From NCBI RefSeq assembly GCF_016411825.1, contig NZ_JAEKMH010000001.1, forward strand, positions 1,302,001 to 1,366,000: 64,000 nucleotides of DNA, in the 5' to 3' direction. The position numbers and the translations under genes were made by a program. Numbering within the stretch: position 1 is the stretch's first letter; the number at the start of each line of letters is the position of its first letter. The notes under the pieces were generated by a model. It did no database searches and was not told where the DNA came from. It saw only the letters and a list, made by a program, of their open reading frames with translations. This DNA comes from Devosia sediminis (lineage in GTDB: Bacteria > Pseudomonadota > Alphaproteobacteria > Rhizobiales > Devosiaceae). Positions 9,218 to 20,134 of the stretch are shown piece after piece.

Positions 9218-9975
9218 CTCGCTGCCGTCCCGATGCCGCCAAACCGCCTGTCCCGGCGCGAATAGGTTTCAAGCACGCGCACAAAACTGGCTTCGTTGAA
9301 ATCGGGCCAATGCTCATCCACGAAGATGAACTCGGCATAGGCCGCCTGCCAGAGCAGGAAGTTGGAGAGCCGCTGCTCCCCGCTGGTGCGGATGATGATG
9401 TCCGGATCCGGGAGGCCGGCGGTATAGAGCGCGTCGCCGATGCGCTGCTCGTCGATCGCCTCGGGGTCGAGCCGGCCGGCTGCCACTTCGCGCGCCAGGT
9501 GGCGCGCCGCAGCGACGATTTCGGCCTTGCTGCCGTAGTTGAACGCCACCACCAGGGTAAGCCCGGTATTGGCTGAGGTCTTGGCCTCGACATCCTCGAT
9601 CAGGCGCACCAGCGAGGGATCGAGTCCCTGTCGGGCGCCGATGATGCGGACCTTGACATTGTTACGGATCAGACGCTGCAGGTCCGATGCAACGAAACGC
9701 CGCAACAAATTGAATATAAACGAGACTTCGTCCTGCGGACGAGACCAGTTCTCGGACGAGAAACTGAACACCGTCAGGTAGTCGACACCGTAATTGATGC
9801 AGTGCTCGACGATGCCGCGCAGAGCCTTGACGCCTTCGACATGGCCTTCGGTGCGGCGCTTGCCGCGCTTTTGCGCCCAGCGGCCATTGCCGTCCATGAT
9901 GACGCCGAGATGGCGCGGGATCTTCAATCCCACGCCCGGTACAAAATCAACACTGGCGGCGGGTTCCCCTGCCAT
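9214..9975 (-). CDS. uppS: Undecaprenyl diphosphate synthase
   Basis: cis-Prenyltransferase making the C55 lipid carrier for peptidoglycan and LPS. The 253-residue protein has the diphosphate-binding motif MDGNGRWAQKRGKRR near residue 27, the RTSGEQRLSNFLLWQ motif near 200 and the VDEHWPDF end motif, all in the expected order. It lies between frr and cdsA in the classic frr-uppS-cdsA arrangement and overlaps cdsA by four bases. A proline/alanine-rich tail of about 20 residues precedes the conserved core, which is ordinary variation. Confidence 0.96.
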   Translation of the reverse strand: MAGEPAASVDFVPGVGLKIPRHLGVIMDGNGRWAQKRGKRRTEGHVEGVKALRGIVEHCINYGVDYLTVFSFSSENWSRPQDEVSFIFNLLRRFVASDLQRLIRNNVKVRIIGARQGLDPSLVRLIEDVEAKTSANTGLTLVVAFNYGSKAEIVAAARHLAREVAAGRLDPEAIDEQRIGDALYTAGLPDPDIIIRTSGEQRLSNFLLWQAAYAEFIFVDEHWPDFNEASFVRVLETYSRRDRRFGGIGTAAS

Positions 9976-10009
9976 CGACGCCCTCCCGGCGCGAGATCAG
10001 CGGGTCCGG

Positions 10010-10570
10010 TCAGACCTGCATGATCTCCTGTTCCTTCTGCGCCACGATCGCATCGATCTCGGTCACTGCGTCGTCGGTGGCCTTCTGCACGAGTTCGGAC
10101 TGCTTCTTGGCATCGTCCTGGCTCATGTCGCCGTCCTTCTCCGCCTTTTTCAAGGCATCCATGCCGTCGCGACGCACGTGGCGGACAGCGACGCGGGCCT
10201 GTTCGGCATAGGTATGGGCAACCTTGGCGAGCTCCTTGCGGCGCTGCTCGTTGAGTTCGGGAAGCGGAACGCGGATGACCTGGCCTTCACCCATGGGATT
10301 GAGGCCCAGGCCGCTGTCACGAATGGCTTTTTCGACGGCATTGGCCATGCCGCGGTCCCAGACCTGTACCGAAAGCATACGAGGCTCGGGGACGGTCACC
10401 GTCGCCACCTGGTTGAGCGGCATGCGCGAGCCATAGGCATCGACGGTCACCGGCTCAAGCAGGCTGGCGCTTGCGCGTCCGGTGCGCAGGCCACCCAGTT
10501 CATCCTTGAGAGACCCAATCGTCTTCTGCATCCGGGTCTTGATGTCTTTGAGATCGTAGCTTGCGGCCAT
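10010..10570 (-). CDS. frr: Ribosome recycling factor
   Basis: Splits post-termination ribosomes together with EF-G. It is 186 residues, exactly the family size, with the tRNA-mimicking three-helix bundle ends visible: [18 protein letters not shown] near residue 30 and [15 protein letters not shown] near 110. The frame is open ten codons further upstream, but ATG at 10570 has GGAAGG eight bases before it and gives the normal start. It follows pyrH by 97 bases in the usual pyrH-frr order. Confidence 0.96.
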   Translation of the reverse strand: MAASYDLKDIKTRMQKTIGSLKDELGGLRTGRASASLLEPVTVDAYGSRMPLNQVATVTVPEPRMLSVQVWDRGMANAVEKAIRDSGLGLNPMGEGQVIRVPLPELNEQRRKELAKVAHTYAEQARVAVRHVRRDGMDALKKAEKDGDMSQDDAKKQSELVQKATDDAVTEIDAIVAQKEQEIMQV

Positions 10571-10667
10571 TGTCGTATCCTTCCAGTCCATGTCCGGCAC
10601 GGGTCACCCCGATCCGGCTTCAATCTGCTGCCTGGCGCTCGGAGCGCCCTGCCCCTCAGCGGTCGCT

Positions 10668-11387
10668 TTAGCGCGGATTGCCCACCCAGGTCGAGCGTCC
10701 ACGGCCTTCGAGCAGGCCATTGAGCCCGGCCTTGTCGTCCAATGCATATACGATTATCGGCATGGCGCTGTCGCGGGCAAGGGCGAAAGCCGCGGTATCC
10801 ATGACCTTCAAATTCTGGCTGATGACATCGTCATAGCTGATCTGGTCGTAGCGGGTGGCAGTGGGATCCTTCATCGGATCGGCCGAATAGACGCCGTCGA
10901 CTTTGGTGCCCTTGAGGACGACATCGCATTCGAGCTCGATGGCGCGCAGTGTCGCCGCGGTGTCGGTGGTGAAAAACGGGTTGCCGGTTCCGCCGCCGAG
11001 GACGACGACAAACCCTTCTTCGAGCGCCAGCTTGGCGTCGCGAGCGGTGAAGGTATCGGCGACCGAAGGCATGGTCGCGGCGCTGAAGGGCTTGGACTTG
11101 ACCCCCTGCCGGGTGATGGCATTGCTGAGCGCCAGGGCGTTGATCATGGTGCCGAGCATGCCCATGAGGTCGGCGGTGACACGGTCGGTGCCGTCGGCAG
11201 CGCCGGCCATGCCGCGGAAGATGTTGCCGCCGCCCACGACGATGGCCACCTGGACGCCGGACCGCGCGACATCGGCGATCTGGCCGGCAACGCGCTGCAG
11301 ATAAGGGGGCTCGATACCGAACGAATTATCCCCTGCCAGCGCTTCACCCGAAACCTTGAGCAGAATGCGCTTGTAGGCAGACGACAT
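10668..11387 (-). CDS. pyrH: UMP kinase
   Basis: Hexameric bacterial UMP kinase (amino-acid-kinase fold) making UDP for RNA, sugar nucleotides and pyrimidine feedback. The 239-residue protein shows the N-terminal KVSGEAL phosphate-binding motif, VVGGGNIFRG near 55 and the GGTGNPFFTTDTAA motif near 140. Length and order are standard. It stands in the tsf-pyrH-frr series but is cut off from tsf by a strong hairpin, so it probably has its own promoter in the 195-base gap (not located). Confidence 0.97.
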   Translation of the reverse strand: MSSAYKRILLKVSGEALAGDNSFGIEPPYLQRVAGQIADVARSGVQVAIVVGGGNIFRGMAGAADGTDRVTADLMGMLGTMINALALSNAITRQGVKSKPFSAATMPSVADTFTARDAKLALEEGFVVVLGGGTGNPFFTTDTAATLRAIELECDVVLKGTKVDGVYSADPMKDPTATRYDQISYDDVISQNLKVMDTAAFALARDSAMPIIVYALDDKAGLNGLLEGRGRSTWVGNPR

Positions 11388-11544
11388 CGACCAGACCCCT
11401 TTGTCGGTAAAATGCGGGCCACCGATTCCGGCGGACCGGGGCGACCCTAGGCCAAAACGCTCCGCAAATGAAGCGGCGGCCCTCTATGTGATCTTTAAGA
11501 AAATTCAGGCTCGATCCAGATGACGGAGTGTTCCGGAGAGCAGA

Positions 11545-11568
11545 GGACGGGCCCGGAAAGGCCCGTCC
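11545..11568 (-). terminator. Hairpin terminator after tsf
   Basis: A perfect 9-bp stem, GGACGGGCC and GGCCCGTCC, with a six-base loop sits 15 bases past the tsf stop. The following minus-strand bases (TCTGCTCT) are only moderately T-rich, so it may be a weak or Rho-assisted terminator of the rpsB-tsf operon. Confidence 0.7.
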
Positions 11569-11582
11569 GATAGTATTGGCGC

Positions 11583-12509
11583 TTACTTCACGCCAGCCGT
11601 TGCGGCCACTTCGGCGGCGAAGTCGCTCTCGACCTTCTCGATACCTTCGCCCAGGGCAAAGCGCACGAACTTGGTCAGCTTGATCGGAGCGCCGGCATCC
11701 TTCTCGGCGTTCTTGATCGCGTCAGCGACCTTGGTCTCGCCGTCGATGACGAAGACCTGGCTGAGCAGAGTGACTTCCTCGAAGTACTTGCGCATGCGGC
11801 CTTCGACCATCTTTTCGGCGATCTCGGCGGACTTGCCGCTTTCCTTGACCTGCTCGAGAATGATGGCGCGTTCGCGGGCAACCACTTCCTGGTCCAGCTC
11901 GTCGGGCGCGATGGCCTGCGGCTGGGCAGCGGCGATGTGCATCGCGAGTTGCTTGCCGAGGGCGCTGAGGGCGGCCTTGTCGCCGGTCGATTCGAGCGCG
12001 ACCAGAATGCCGATCTTGCCCATGCCGGACTTGACCGCATTGTGGATGTAGCTTTCCACGACGCCGTCGCTGACCGAGACGGTCTGCGTGCGACGCAGGT
12101 TCATGTTCTCGCCGATCTTGGCGATAGCTTCGGTCAGTTCGGCCGAAACCGAGTGACCAGTGCCGGGGAACGGCATTTCGCCGAGCTTGACGACATCGCC
12201 ATCGGCGTCGAGGGCCAGCTTGGCAACGGCGCCGACGATGTTCTGGAACTGCTCGTTGCGGGCAACGAAGTCGGTTTCAGAGTTCACTTCGACGACGGCG
12301 GCCTTGGTGCCGGCAGTGGCGACGCCAACCAGACCTTCGGCGGCAACGCGGTCGGCCTTCTTGGCGGCCTTGGCAAGGCCACGGGTGCGCAGCCAGTCGA
12401 CCGCAGCTTCCATGTCGCCATTGGTTTCAGCCAGAGCCTTCTTGCAGTCCATCATCCCGACGCCAGTCGAGTCGCGGAGCTGCTTGACCATTGCAGCAGT
12501 GATTTCCAT
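11583..12509 (-). CDS. tsf: Elongation factor Ts
   Basis: Guanine-nucleotide exchange factor for EF-Tu. The 308-residue protein begins with the UBA-like N-terminal domain and has the signature [16 protein letters not shown] at about residue 11 and [15 protein letters not shown] near 75, which contacts EF-Tu. Length is normal for alphaproteobacteria. It is the second gene of the rpsB-tsf operon; a 12-bp hairpin sits between the two genes and may set their ratio. Confidence 0.97.
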   Translation of the reverse strand: MEITAAMVKQLRDSTGVGMMDCKKALAETNGDMEAAVDWLRTRGLAKAAKKADRVAAEGLVGVATAGTKAAVVEVNSETDFVARNEQFQNIVGAVAKLALDADGDVVKLGEMPFPGTGHSVSAELTEAIAKIGENMNLRRTQTVSVSDGVVESYIHNAVKSGMGKIGILVALESTGDKAALSALGKQLAMHIAAAQPQAIAPDELDQEVVARERAIILEQVKESGKSAEIAEKMVEGRMRKYFEEVTLLSQVFVIDGETKVADAIKNAEKDAGAPIKLTKFVRFALGEGIEKVESDFAAEVAATAGVK

Positions 12510-12576
12510 GGGTTCACCTCTTGGCGGCCCCTCGCGGGGCGGCTTATTCGATTGGGAATTGCCCGGAATCGGGCGG

Positions 12577-12606
12577 GGCGTGCCTTGCCATCAAGCAAGG
12601 CACGCC
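12577..12606 (-). promoter_or_regulatory. rpsB-tsf intercistronic hairpin
   Basis: Perfect 12-bp inverted repeat, GGCGTGCCTTGC and GCAAGGCACGCC, with a six-base loop, placed about ten bases after the rpsB stop and about 70 bases before the tsf start. No T-run follows, so it is unlikely to be a full terminator. By analogy with the attenuator between these genes in other bacteria, it may protect rpsB mRNA or trim the amount of tsf message. Confidence 0.65.
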
Positions 12607-12616
12607 TGCACGACGA

Positions 12617-13387
12617 TCAGTTGACGGCAGTCTCGTCAGCCGGCAGGTCTTCCGCCGGAGCTTCGGTGGAGGAGCCGAGATCGGCGCCCAGACCCGAAGC
12701 CGAACGGCCAATGCCGTCGATGGCAGCGCGCGAAACCAGCGAGACATAGAGCTCGAGGGCGCGGCTGGCGTCGTCATTGCCGGGAATGGCGTAGTCGACG
12801 ATATCGGGATCGCAGTTGGTATCAACAATGGCGACGACCGGGATGCCCAGGCGACGGGCTTCCTTGATGGCGTTCTCTTCCTTGTTGGTGTCGATCACGA
12901 ACAGGAGGTTGGGCAGGTTGCCCATGTCCTTGATGCCGCCGAGGTCGCGCTCGAGACGCTCCTGTTCGCGCGACATCATCAGGCGTTCCTTCTTGGTGCG
13001 CAGGGCCAGGTCGGCCTCGCTCATCGACTCGAGCTCGCGCAGGCGGGCGATCGAGTTCGAGATGGTCTGCCAGTTGGTGAGGGTGCCACCGAGCCAACGC
13101 GAGTTGACATAGTACTGGGCCGACTGCTTGGCGGCTTCGGCAACGAGCGGGGCAGCCTGGCGCTTGGTGCCCACGAAGAGCACGCGGCCGCCATCGGCCA
13201 CGGTGTCGCTGACGAGCTGCAGGGCGCGGCTGAGGGCCGGCACGGTCTGGCTCAGGTCGAGAATGTGGATGTCGTTGCGAACGCCGAAAATGTAGCGTTC
13301 CATTTTCGGGTTCCAGCGGTGCTTCTGGTGGCCGAAGTGAACGCCAGCTTCCAGAAGCTGACGCATGGAGAATTCAGGCAGTGCCAT
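12617..13387 (-). CDS. rpsB: 30S ribosomal protein S2
   Basis: Structural protein of the small ribosomal subunit. The 256-residue protein has the S2 start [20 protein letters not shown], the [13 protein letters not shown] segment near 65 and the [20 protein letters not shown] motif near 170. The last 35 residues are acidic and low-complexity, as is usual in this group. AAGGAG lies nine bases before the ATG. Upstream is a 338-base gap to dnaE. Confidence 0.98.
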   Translation of the reverse strand: MALPEFSMRQLLEAGVHFGHQKHRWNPKMERYIFGVRNDIHILDLSQTVPALSRALQLVSDTVADGGRVLFVGTKRQAAPLVAEAAKQSAQYYVNSRWLGGTLTNWQTISNSIARLRELESMSEADLALRTKKERLMMSREQERLERDLGGIKDMGNLPNLLFVIDTNKEENAIKEARRLGIPVVAIVDTNCDPDIVDYAIPGNDDASRALELYVSLVSRAAIDGIGRSASGLGADLGSSTEAPAEDLPADETAVN

Positions 13388-13725
13388 GATGGGCTGCTCC
13401 TTTTACCGGTTATACCTCCACGAAGACTTGCAGCGGTTACCCGCCACCGGATGGATTTCCCCGAGGGAAAGCCGGCTTCGTGTGTGAGATCACGCCCGGC
13501 ACGGTGCCGGAACGCGTGGCTGCTATAGGGGAAGCGTGCCGGATTGGCAAGACATCTGCGCAATGACGGCGTTGCGCGGCATTTTCACGATCATTTCAAT
13601 GAACCGTTTGGCCGGCAATGGTATTGTTCATTATGGACCCGCGCCGAGACGCGGGGACGAAGGGTGAAAGCCCCCATGCGGGAGAGAGGGTCCAAAAACC
13701 TTCCTCTCCCGCGTCTGTTTCCGCA
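13388..13725. other. rpsB-dnaE intergenic region
   Basis: A 338-base gap between two minus-strand genes. The rpsB-proximal half (13388-13540) should hold the rpsB promoter and leader, but I cannot fix -10/-35 boxes confidently. The dnaE-proximal half carries two palindromes described separately. I see no credible gene; the open frames here lack a Shine-Dalgarno sequence and run into dnaE antisense. Confidence 0.6.
13638..13712. repeat. Paired palindromic intergenic element
   Basis: Two inverted repeats: CCCGCG-N6-CGCGGG (13638-13655) and GCGGGAGAG with CTCTCCCGC around a 17-base loop (13678-13712). The composition resembles the GC-rich palindromic repeats at 21.35, 26.4 and 29.1 kb. It lies just past the dnaE stop and could fold as a dnaE 3' hairpin, though without a T-run. 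Confidence 0.5.
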
Positions 13726-17181
<3,456 letters not shown>

Positions 17182-17254
17182 GTGCATCTCCTCGTCCATC
17201 CTTGGTTCACCCGGTGCGTCGGGTCAAACCACACTGCGGTCAATCCACAGGCGA

Positions 17255-17353
17255 TCAGGCGAACTTGGTGATGATGTCCATCCAGGTCAGCGAGCCGATG
17301 GTGAAGGCGCCGAGGGTAACGAAAGCGGCGAGGTCTTTGACGAAGTTGAGCAT
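17255..17353 (-). CDS. 32-residue hydrophobic peptide under an SOS-type promoter
   Basis: A short frame (ATG 17353, TGA 17255-17257) encodes MLNFVKDLAAFVTLGAFTIG followed by SLTW and a DIITKFA end. One hydrophobic helix of about 20 residues makes it a likely single-pass inner-membrane peptide. GGGAG lies six bases before the ATG. Upstream is a promoter with a LexA-type operator between its -35 and -10 boxes. It ends about 74 bases before the dnaE start and could be cotranscribed with it. Size, membrane nature and SOS control resemble known SOS-induced membrane peptides: SidA of Caulobacter (a division inhibitor) and TisB of E. coli (a toxin). That is an analogy; I see no sequence match. Function unknown. 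Confidence 0.65.
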   Translation of the reverse strand: MLNFVKDLAAFVTLGAFTIGSLTWMDIITKFA

Positions 17354-17382
17354 CTGGGTCTCCCGTGTTTCTGTGTTTGTTC

Positions 17383-17411
17383 TTATACGTTCGGTTTTTG
17401 TTCTCGTCCAC
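17383..17411 (-). promoter_or_regulatory. Promoter of the 32-codon gene
   Basis: On the minus strand a -35-like GTGGAC (17406-17411) and a -10-like GTATAA (17383-17388) are separated by exactly 17 bases. The start codon lies 29 bases past the -10 box. The whole LexA-type operator lies in the spacer. Confidence 0.6.
17389..17403 (-). promoter_or_regulatory. LexA-type (SOS) operator
   Basis: GTTC at 17389-17392 and GTTC at 17400-17403, separated by seven bases, match the alphaproteobacterial LexA operator GTTC-N7-GTTC exactly. On the coding strand it reads GAAC-N7-GAAC, and a third GAAC follows six bases later (17379-17382). It occupies the promoter spacer, the expected place for repression. 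Confidence 0.75.
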
Positions 17412-17447
17412 ATGGGAACAGTGGTGAAACCGGGGACACGGGTTAAC

Positions 17448-17467
17448 TGGTTAGGAATTGGTTAGGA
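17448..17467. repeat. Short direct repeat at island edge
   Basis: TGGTTAGGA occurs at 17448-17456 and again at 17459-17467 (11-base period), preceded by GGTTAA at 17441. It lies between the SOS promoter and the first island ORF. It could be part of a junction or a regulatory site; nothing shows which. Confidence 0.4.
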
Positions 17468-17476
17468 GAGGTTCCG

Positions 17477-18718
17477 ATGGCGTTAAGATTCGGGACGTGC
17501 AAAAGCGCCGGCGGCCGATGCGGATCCCGGTTGGCGTGGACGTGTCCCGAGACGCGTGCGTCTCAGTATGGTGAGGGAAATAGAGACGTCGCCGCCTCGG
17601 GACACCGGTTTTTCGAACCGAAACAACCCCCATTGATCGCTCGTCGCCGGGGAATAGAAGTTTCTGTAATGCGCAGGTTCAGATGGCACTGGGTGGGGAT
17701 ATACGGGATCAGGTGGGATTCAGCGGGATTGGCCGGTTGTAGGGGAAATGCCGGCCCCTATACCGCCATCACGTTCGGCCCGGTTACGACGCTCCCTGCC
17801 GGAGGGGCAGCGGCGGCCGGCGTAGTGCCTATTGGGCCCGGGGCGGTGCGCATTGATTTTTCCATTCCAAAGGGCGTCGATGGCGCCGGCACTGGGGATG
17901 TTGTCGGTCCGGCTTCGTCGATCGACGGACAGATGGCAGTGGCGGACGGCACGACTGGCAAGCTGCTCAAGTTTGTGGCGCCGGCTGCCGCGCGGGCCGC
18001 GATCGGCGCCGACCTCCTGGGCGGTGTACGCAACCTCCTGATCAATGCCCGCGGGACCATCAATCAGCGGCAATATGCGAGCGGCGCCGCCACGGTCGGT
18101 GCGAACCGATATACCTTGGACCGCTGGCGGGTCGTCACCAGCGGGCAGAGCCTGTCATGGACCGAGAGCGAAAATGTTCGCACCATGACCGCGCCTGCCG
18201 GCGGCCTGGAACAGGTGGTCGAGGGAACCGCCACCCTGACAGGCGACCATGTTCTTACCTGGGACGGCACTGCCACCGCCACGGTCAACGGCACGCCCCG
18301 CGCCAAGGGTGAGGTGTTTGCCCTGACGGGTGGGGCCAATGTCACCGTCCGCTTCATAGGTGGCACCGTCTCTCGGCCGCAACTGGAACGGGGCAAGTCG
18401 GCCACGGCCTTTGCCATTCGCCTTCCAGGGGACGAGCTTTCGCTGTGTCAGCGGTATTTCGAAACCAGCGATGACGGCGACTTCATCTTCAGCTCAGATG
18501 TGAACGCCGGGGGCACCTACTACAATTTCTCCACCTTCAAGGTCACGAAGCGCATCGTTCCATCCGTGGTTCTCACCAATGTGGGGGCCAGCTGGTTCGC
18601 CGCCACCACGGGGGTCGTTGCCGCCTGGCGTTCCGGCTTTCGAGAAGCAAGGGCGGCAACCATTTCAGCCTCCGGTGGATACTTCGAAAGCTATTGGGCT
18701 GCGGATGCTGAGCTTTAG
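17477..18718 (+). CDS. Phage tail-fibre-like protein, probably a remnant
   Basis: From about residue 92 (17750) the 413-residue frame looks like the C-terminal part of a phage tail-fibre or receptor-binding protein. It has GPYTAITFGPVTT and SIPKGVDGAGTGDVVGPA collagen-like/linker text, the characteristic RNLLINARGTINQRQYASG near 185 with GANRYTLDRWRV, and QLERGKSATAFAIRLPGDE then LCQRYFE near the end. The first ~90 residues are Arg/Trp/Cys-rich and do not resemble tail proteins, although ATG 17477 has a good AGGAGAGG five bases upstream. The likely reading is a 5'-truncated tail gene joined to unrelated DNA. No other structural phage gene is beside it. Confidence 0.7.
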   Translation: MALRFGTCKSAGGRCGSRLAWTCPETRASQYGEGNRDVAASGHRFFEPKQPPLIARRRGIEVSVMRRFRWHWVGIYGIRWDSAGLAGCRGNAGPYTAITFGPVTTLPAGGAAAAGVVPIGPGAVRIDFSIPKGVDGAGTGDVVGPASSIDGQMAVADGTTGKLLKFVAPAAARAAIGADLLGGVRNLLINARGTINQRQYASGAATVGANRYTLDRWRVVTSGQSLSWTESENVRTMTAPAGGLEQVVEGTATLTGDHVLTWDGTATATVNGTPRAKGEVFALTGGANVTVRFIGGTVSRPQLERGKSATAFAIRLPGDELSLCQRYFETSDDGDFIFSSDVNAGGTYYNFSTFKVTKRIVPSVVLTNVGASWFAATTGVVAAWRSGFREARAATISASGGYFESYWAADAEL

Positions 18719-18778
18719 TTGAAGGGGTGGCTCACATCGGAGCCATCGCACTGGCCGGACCGAGCCGTGGATAAGTTT

Positions 18779-18824
18779 GCCCGTCGCGATCGGCGACGGG
18801 CGGCCGAGGTGTGGAAGCACCTCG
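18779..18824. other. Two hairpins after the tail-fibre fragment
   Basis: GCCCGTCGC and GCGACGGGC form a perfect 9-bp stem with a five-base loop (18779-18801), followed by GAGGTG-N6-CACCTC (18807-18824). Neither has a T-run. They fill the gap between the tail fragment and the methylase and may mark transcript ends or a recombination junction. Confidence 0.45.
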
Positions 18825-18933
18825 ACTGGGGCAATGGATTGGCGTCCGACCCCAAGAGCGCAACGAGACACTCTCTGCCCGCCACCCTCCGGAGAGGGCA
18901 AGGCCGGTTGAACCATGTCGAGACCAAGGAACC

Positions 18934-19734
18934 ATGTCTGATTTCGCTCAAATGCGAACCGTCGAGCCCACCAGAACGCCGGCCGGCTATATCGGCGGCA
19001 AGCGCAACCTGGCCAAGCGCATCACTGCCCTCATCGAGACCATCCCCCACCGCACCTATGCCGAGGTGTTTGTCGGTATGGGTGGCATCTTCCTCAAACG
19101 CCGCCTGGCGCCGCCTGCCGAGGTCATCAACGACTATTCTGGCGACGTGGCGAACCTCTTCCGCATCCTGCAGCGGCACTACCCGCAGTTCATGGAGACG
19201 CTCAAATTCCAGCTCTCCGGACGCCGGGAGTTCGAGCGGCTCAAGGCCAGCGATCCGGCGACGCTGACCGACTTGGAGCGCGCTGGCCGCTTCCTCTACC
19301 TGCAGCGTCTGGCATTCGGCGGCAAGGTCGCCGGCCGCAATTTCGGGGTCGATGCGTCTGCCACGGCCGGGTTCAACATCCTGACCCTGGCGCCGCAGCT
19401 CGACGCCATTCATGAGCGCCTTGCCGGCGTCACCATCGAGCAACTGCGCTGGCAGGACTTCCTGACCCGCTACGACCGCGAAGGGACGCTCTTCTACCTC
19501 GATCCGCCCTACTGGGGCAGCGAGGACGACTATGGGAAGGCCATGTTCGGCCGAGAGGAGTTTGAGGAGATGGCGGCCCGTTTAAGAGGGCTAAAAGGCC
19601 GCTTCATCATGTCGATCAATGACGTGCCGCAGATCCGCTCGATCTTCGCCGGCTTCGCCCAGGTCGAGGCCGCTACCACATACTCCGTACAGGGCGGCGG
19701 CGCCGCAGCTCGCGAGCTGGTGATCACCGGATGA
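18934..19734 (+). CDS. D12-class (Dam-like) DNA adenine N6-methyltransferase
   Basis: Transfers a methyl group from AdoMet to adenine N6 in DNA. From ATG 18934 (AAGGA three bases upstream) the protein is 266 residues. The AdoMet motif AGYIGGKRNLAKR is at residue 16, as in Dam/M.DpnII-type enzymes, EVFVGMGGIFLKR follows near 50, and the catalytic DPPYWG begins at residue 190. A longer in-frame ATG at 18811 gives an unrelated basic extension and is not used. No restriction endonuclease gene is adjacent, so this is an orphan methylase, commonly phage-borne. The target site cannot be read from sequence. The 3' end overlaps a convergent small gene by 11 bases. Confidence 0.85.
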   Translation: MSDFAQMRTVEPTRTPAGYIGGKRNLAKRITALIETIPHRTYAEVFVGMGGIFLKRRLAPPAEVINDYSGDVANLFRILQRHYPQFMETLKFQLSGRREFERLKASDPATLTDLERAGRFLYLQRLAFGGKVAGRNFGVDASATAGFNILTLAPQLDAIHERLAGVTIEQLRWQDFLTRYDREGTLFYLDPPYWGSEDDYGKAMFGREEFEEMAARLRGLKGRFIMSINDVPQIRSIFAGFAQVEAATTYSVQGGGAAARELVITG

Positions 19735-19969
19735 CGAGGCGTCCAGGCTCACTATTCGTGTGCCGGCCGGGCCCACTAGCGGGGCTCTCTACGATCGCCA
19801 CGGAAGCGGCAGGGCTTTTGCACCTGCTGCACCGGAGGCGACTCAGAACGTCCTCAAGTGTCACCTCCCAGCCCCGTTGGGCTGCCAGTAGTCGAAAGGG
19901 CAGGATGGTATTGGCGCCGGCGCTGCATGGGCAACTGACCTCCAGCCACCAACCAGTAAGTTCGGCCAT
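19724..19969 (-). CDS. Small four-cysteine (zinc-ribbon-like) protein
   Basis: An 81-residue protein starting MAELTGWWLEVSCPC. It has a CPC pair near residue 13 and RCSRC near residue 52, separated by RLLAAQRGWEVTLEDVLSRL, a layout suggesting a treble-clef or zinc-ribbon fold. ATG 19969 with AAGG five bases upstream is preferred. The frame is open 30 codons further up to 20059, but that extension is proline-rich with no ribosome site. I have the impression of similar small proteins in Hyphomicrobiales genomes and their phages, but cannot name a family. It is convergent with the methylase and divergent from the next gene. Function unknown. Confidence 0.6.
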   Translation of the reverse strand: MAELTGWWLEVSCPCSAGANTILPFRLLAAQRGWEVTLEDVLSRLRCSRCKSPAASVAIVESPASGPGRHTNSEPGRLVIR

Positions 19970-20134
19970 GGTCGCCTTAAGGGGCGGCTCGACAGGAAGC
20001 GGCGGCGGGTAGGCCGGAATCTCTGGGAACGGGTGAAGGGACTTCTGGCGACTTTGCATAGGCCGTGCATATCATGGTCGGGTGGAAATGGGGCAACAAG
20101 TCCGCCAAGAACTTGAGGCCCGACGGAGGGACAC

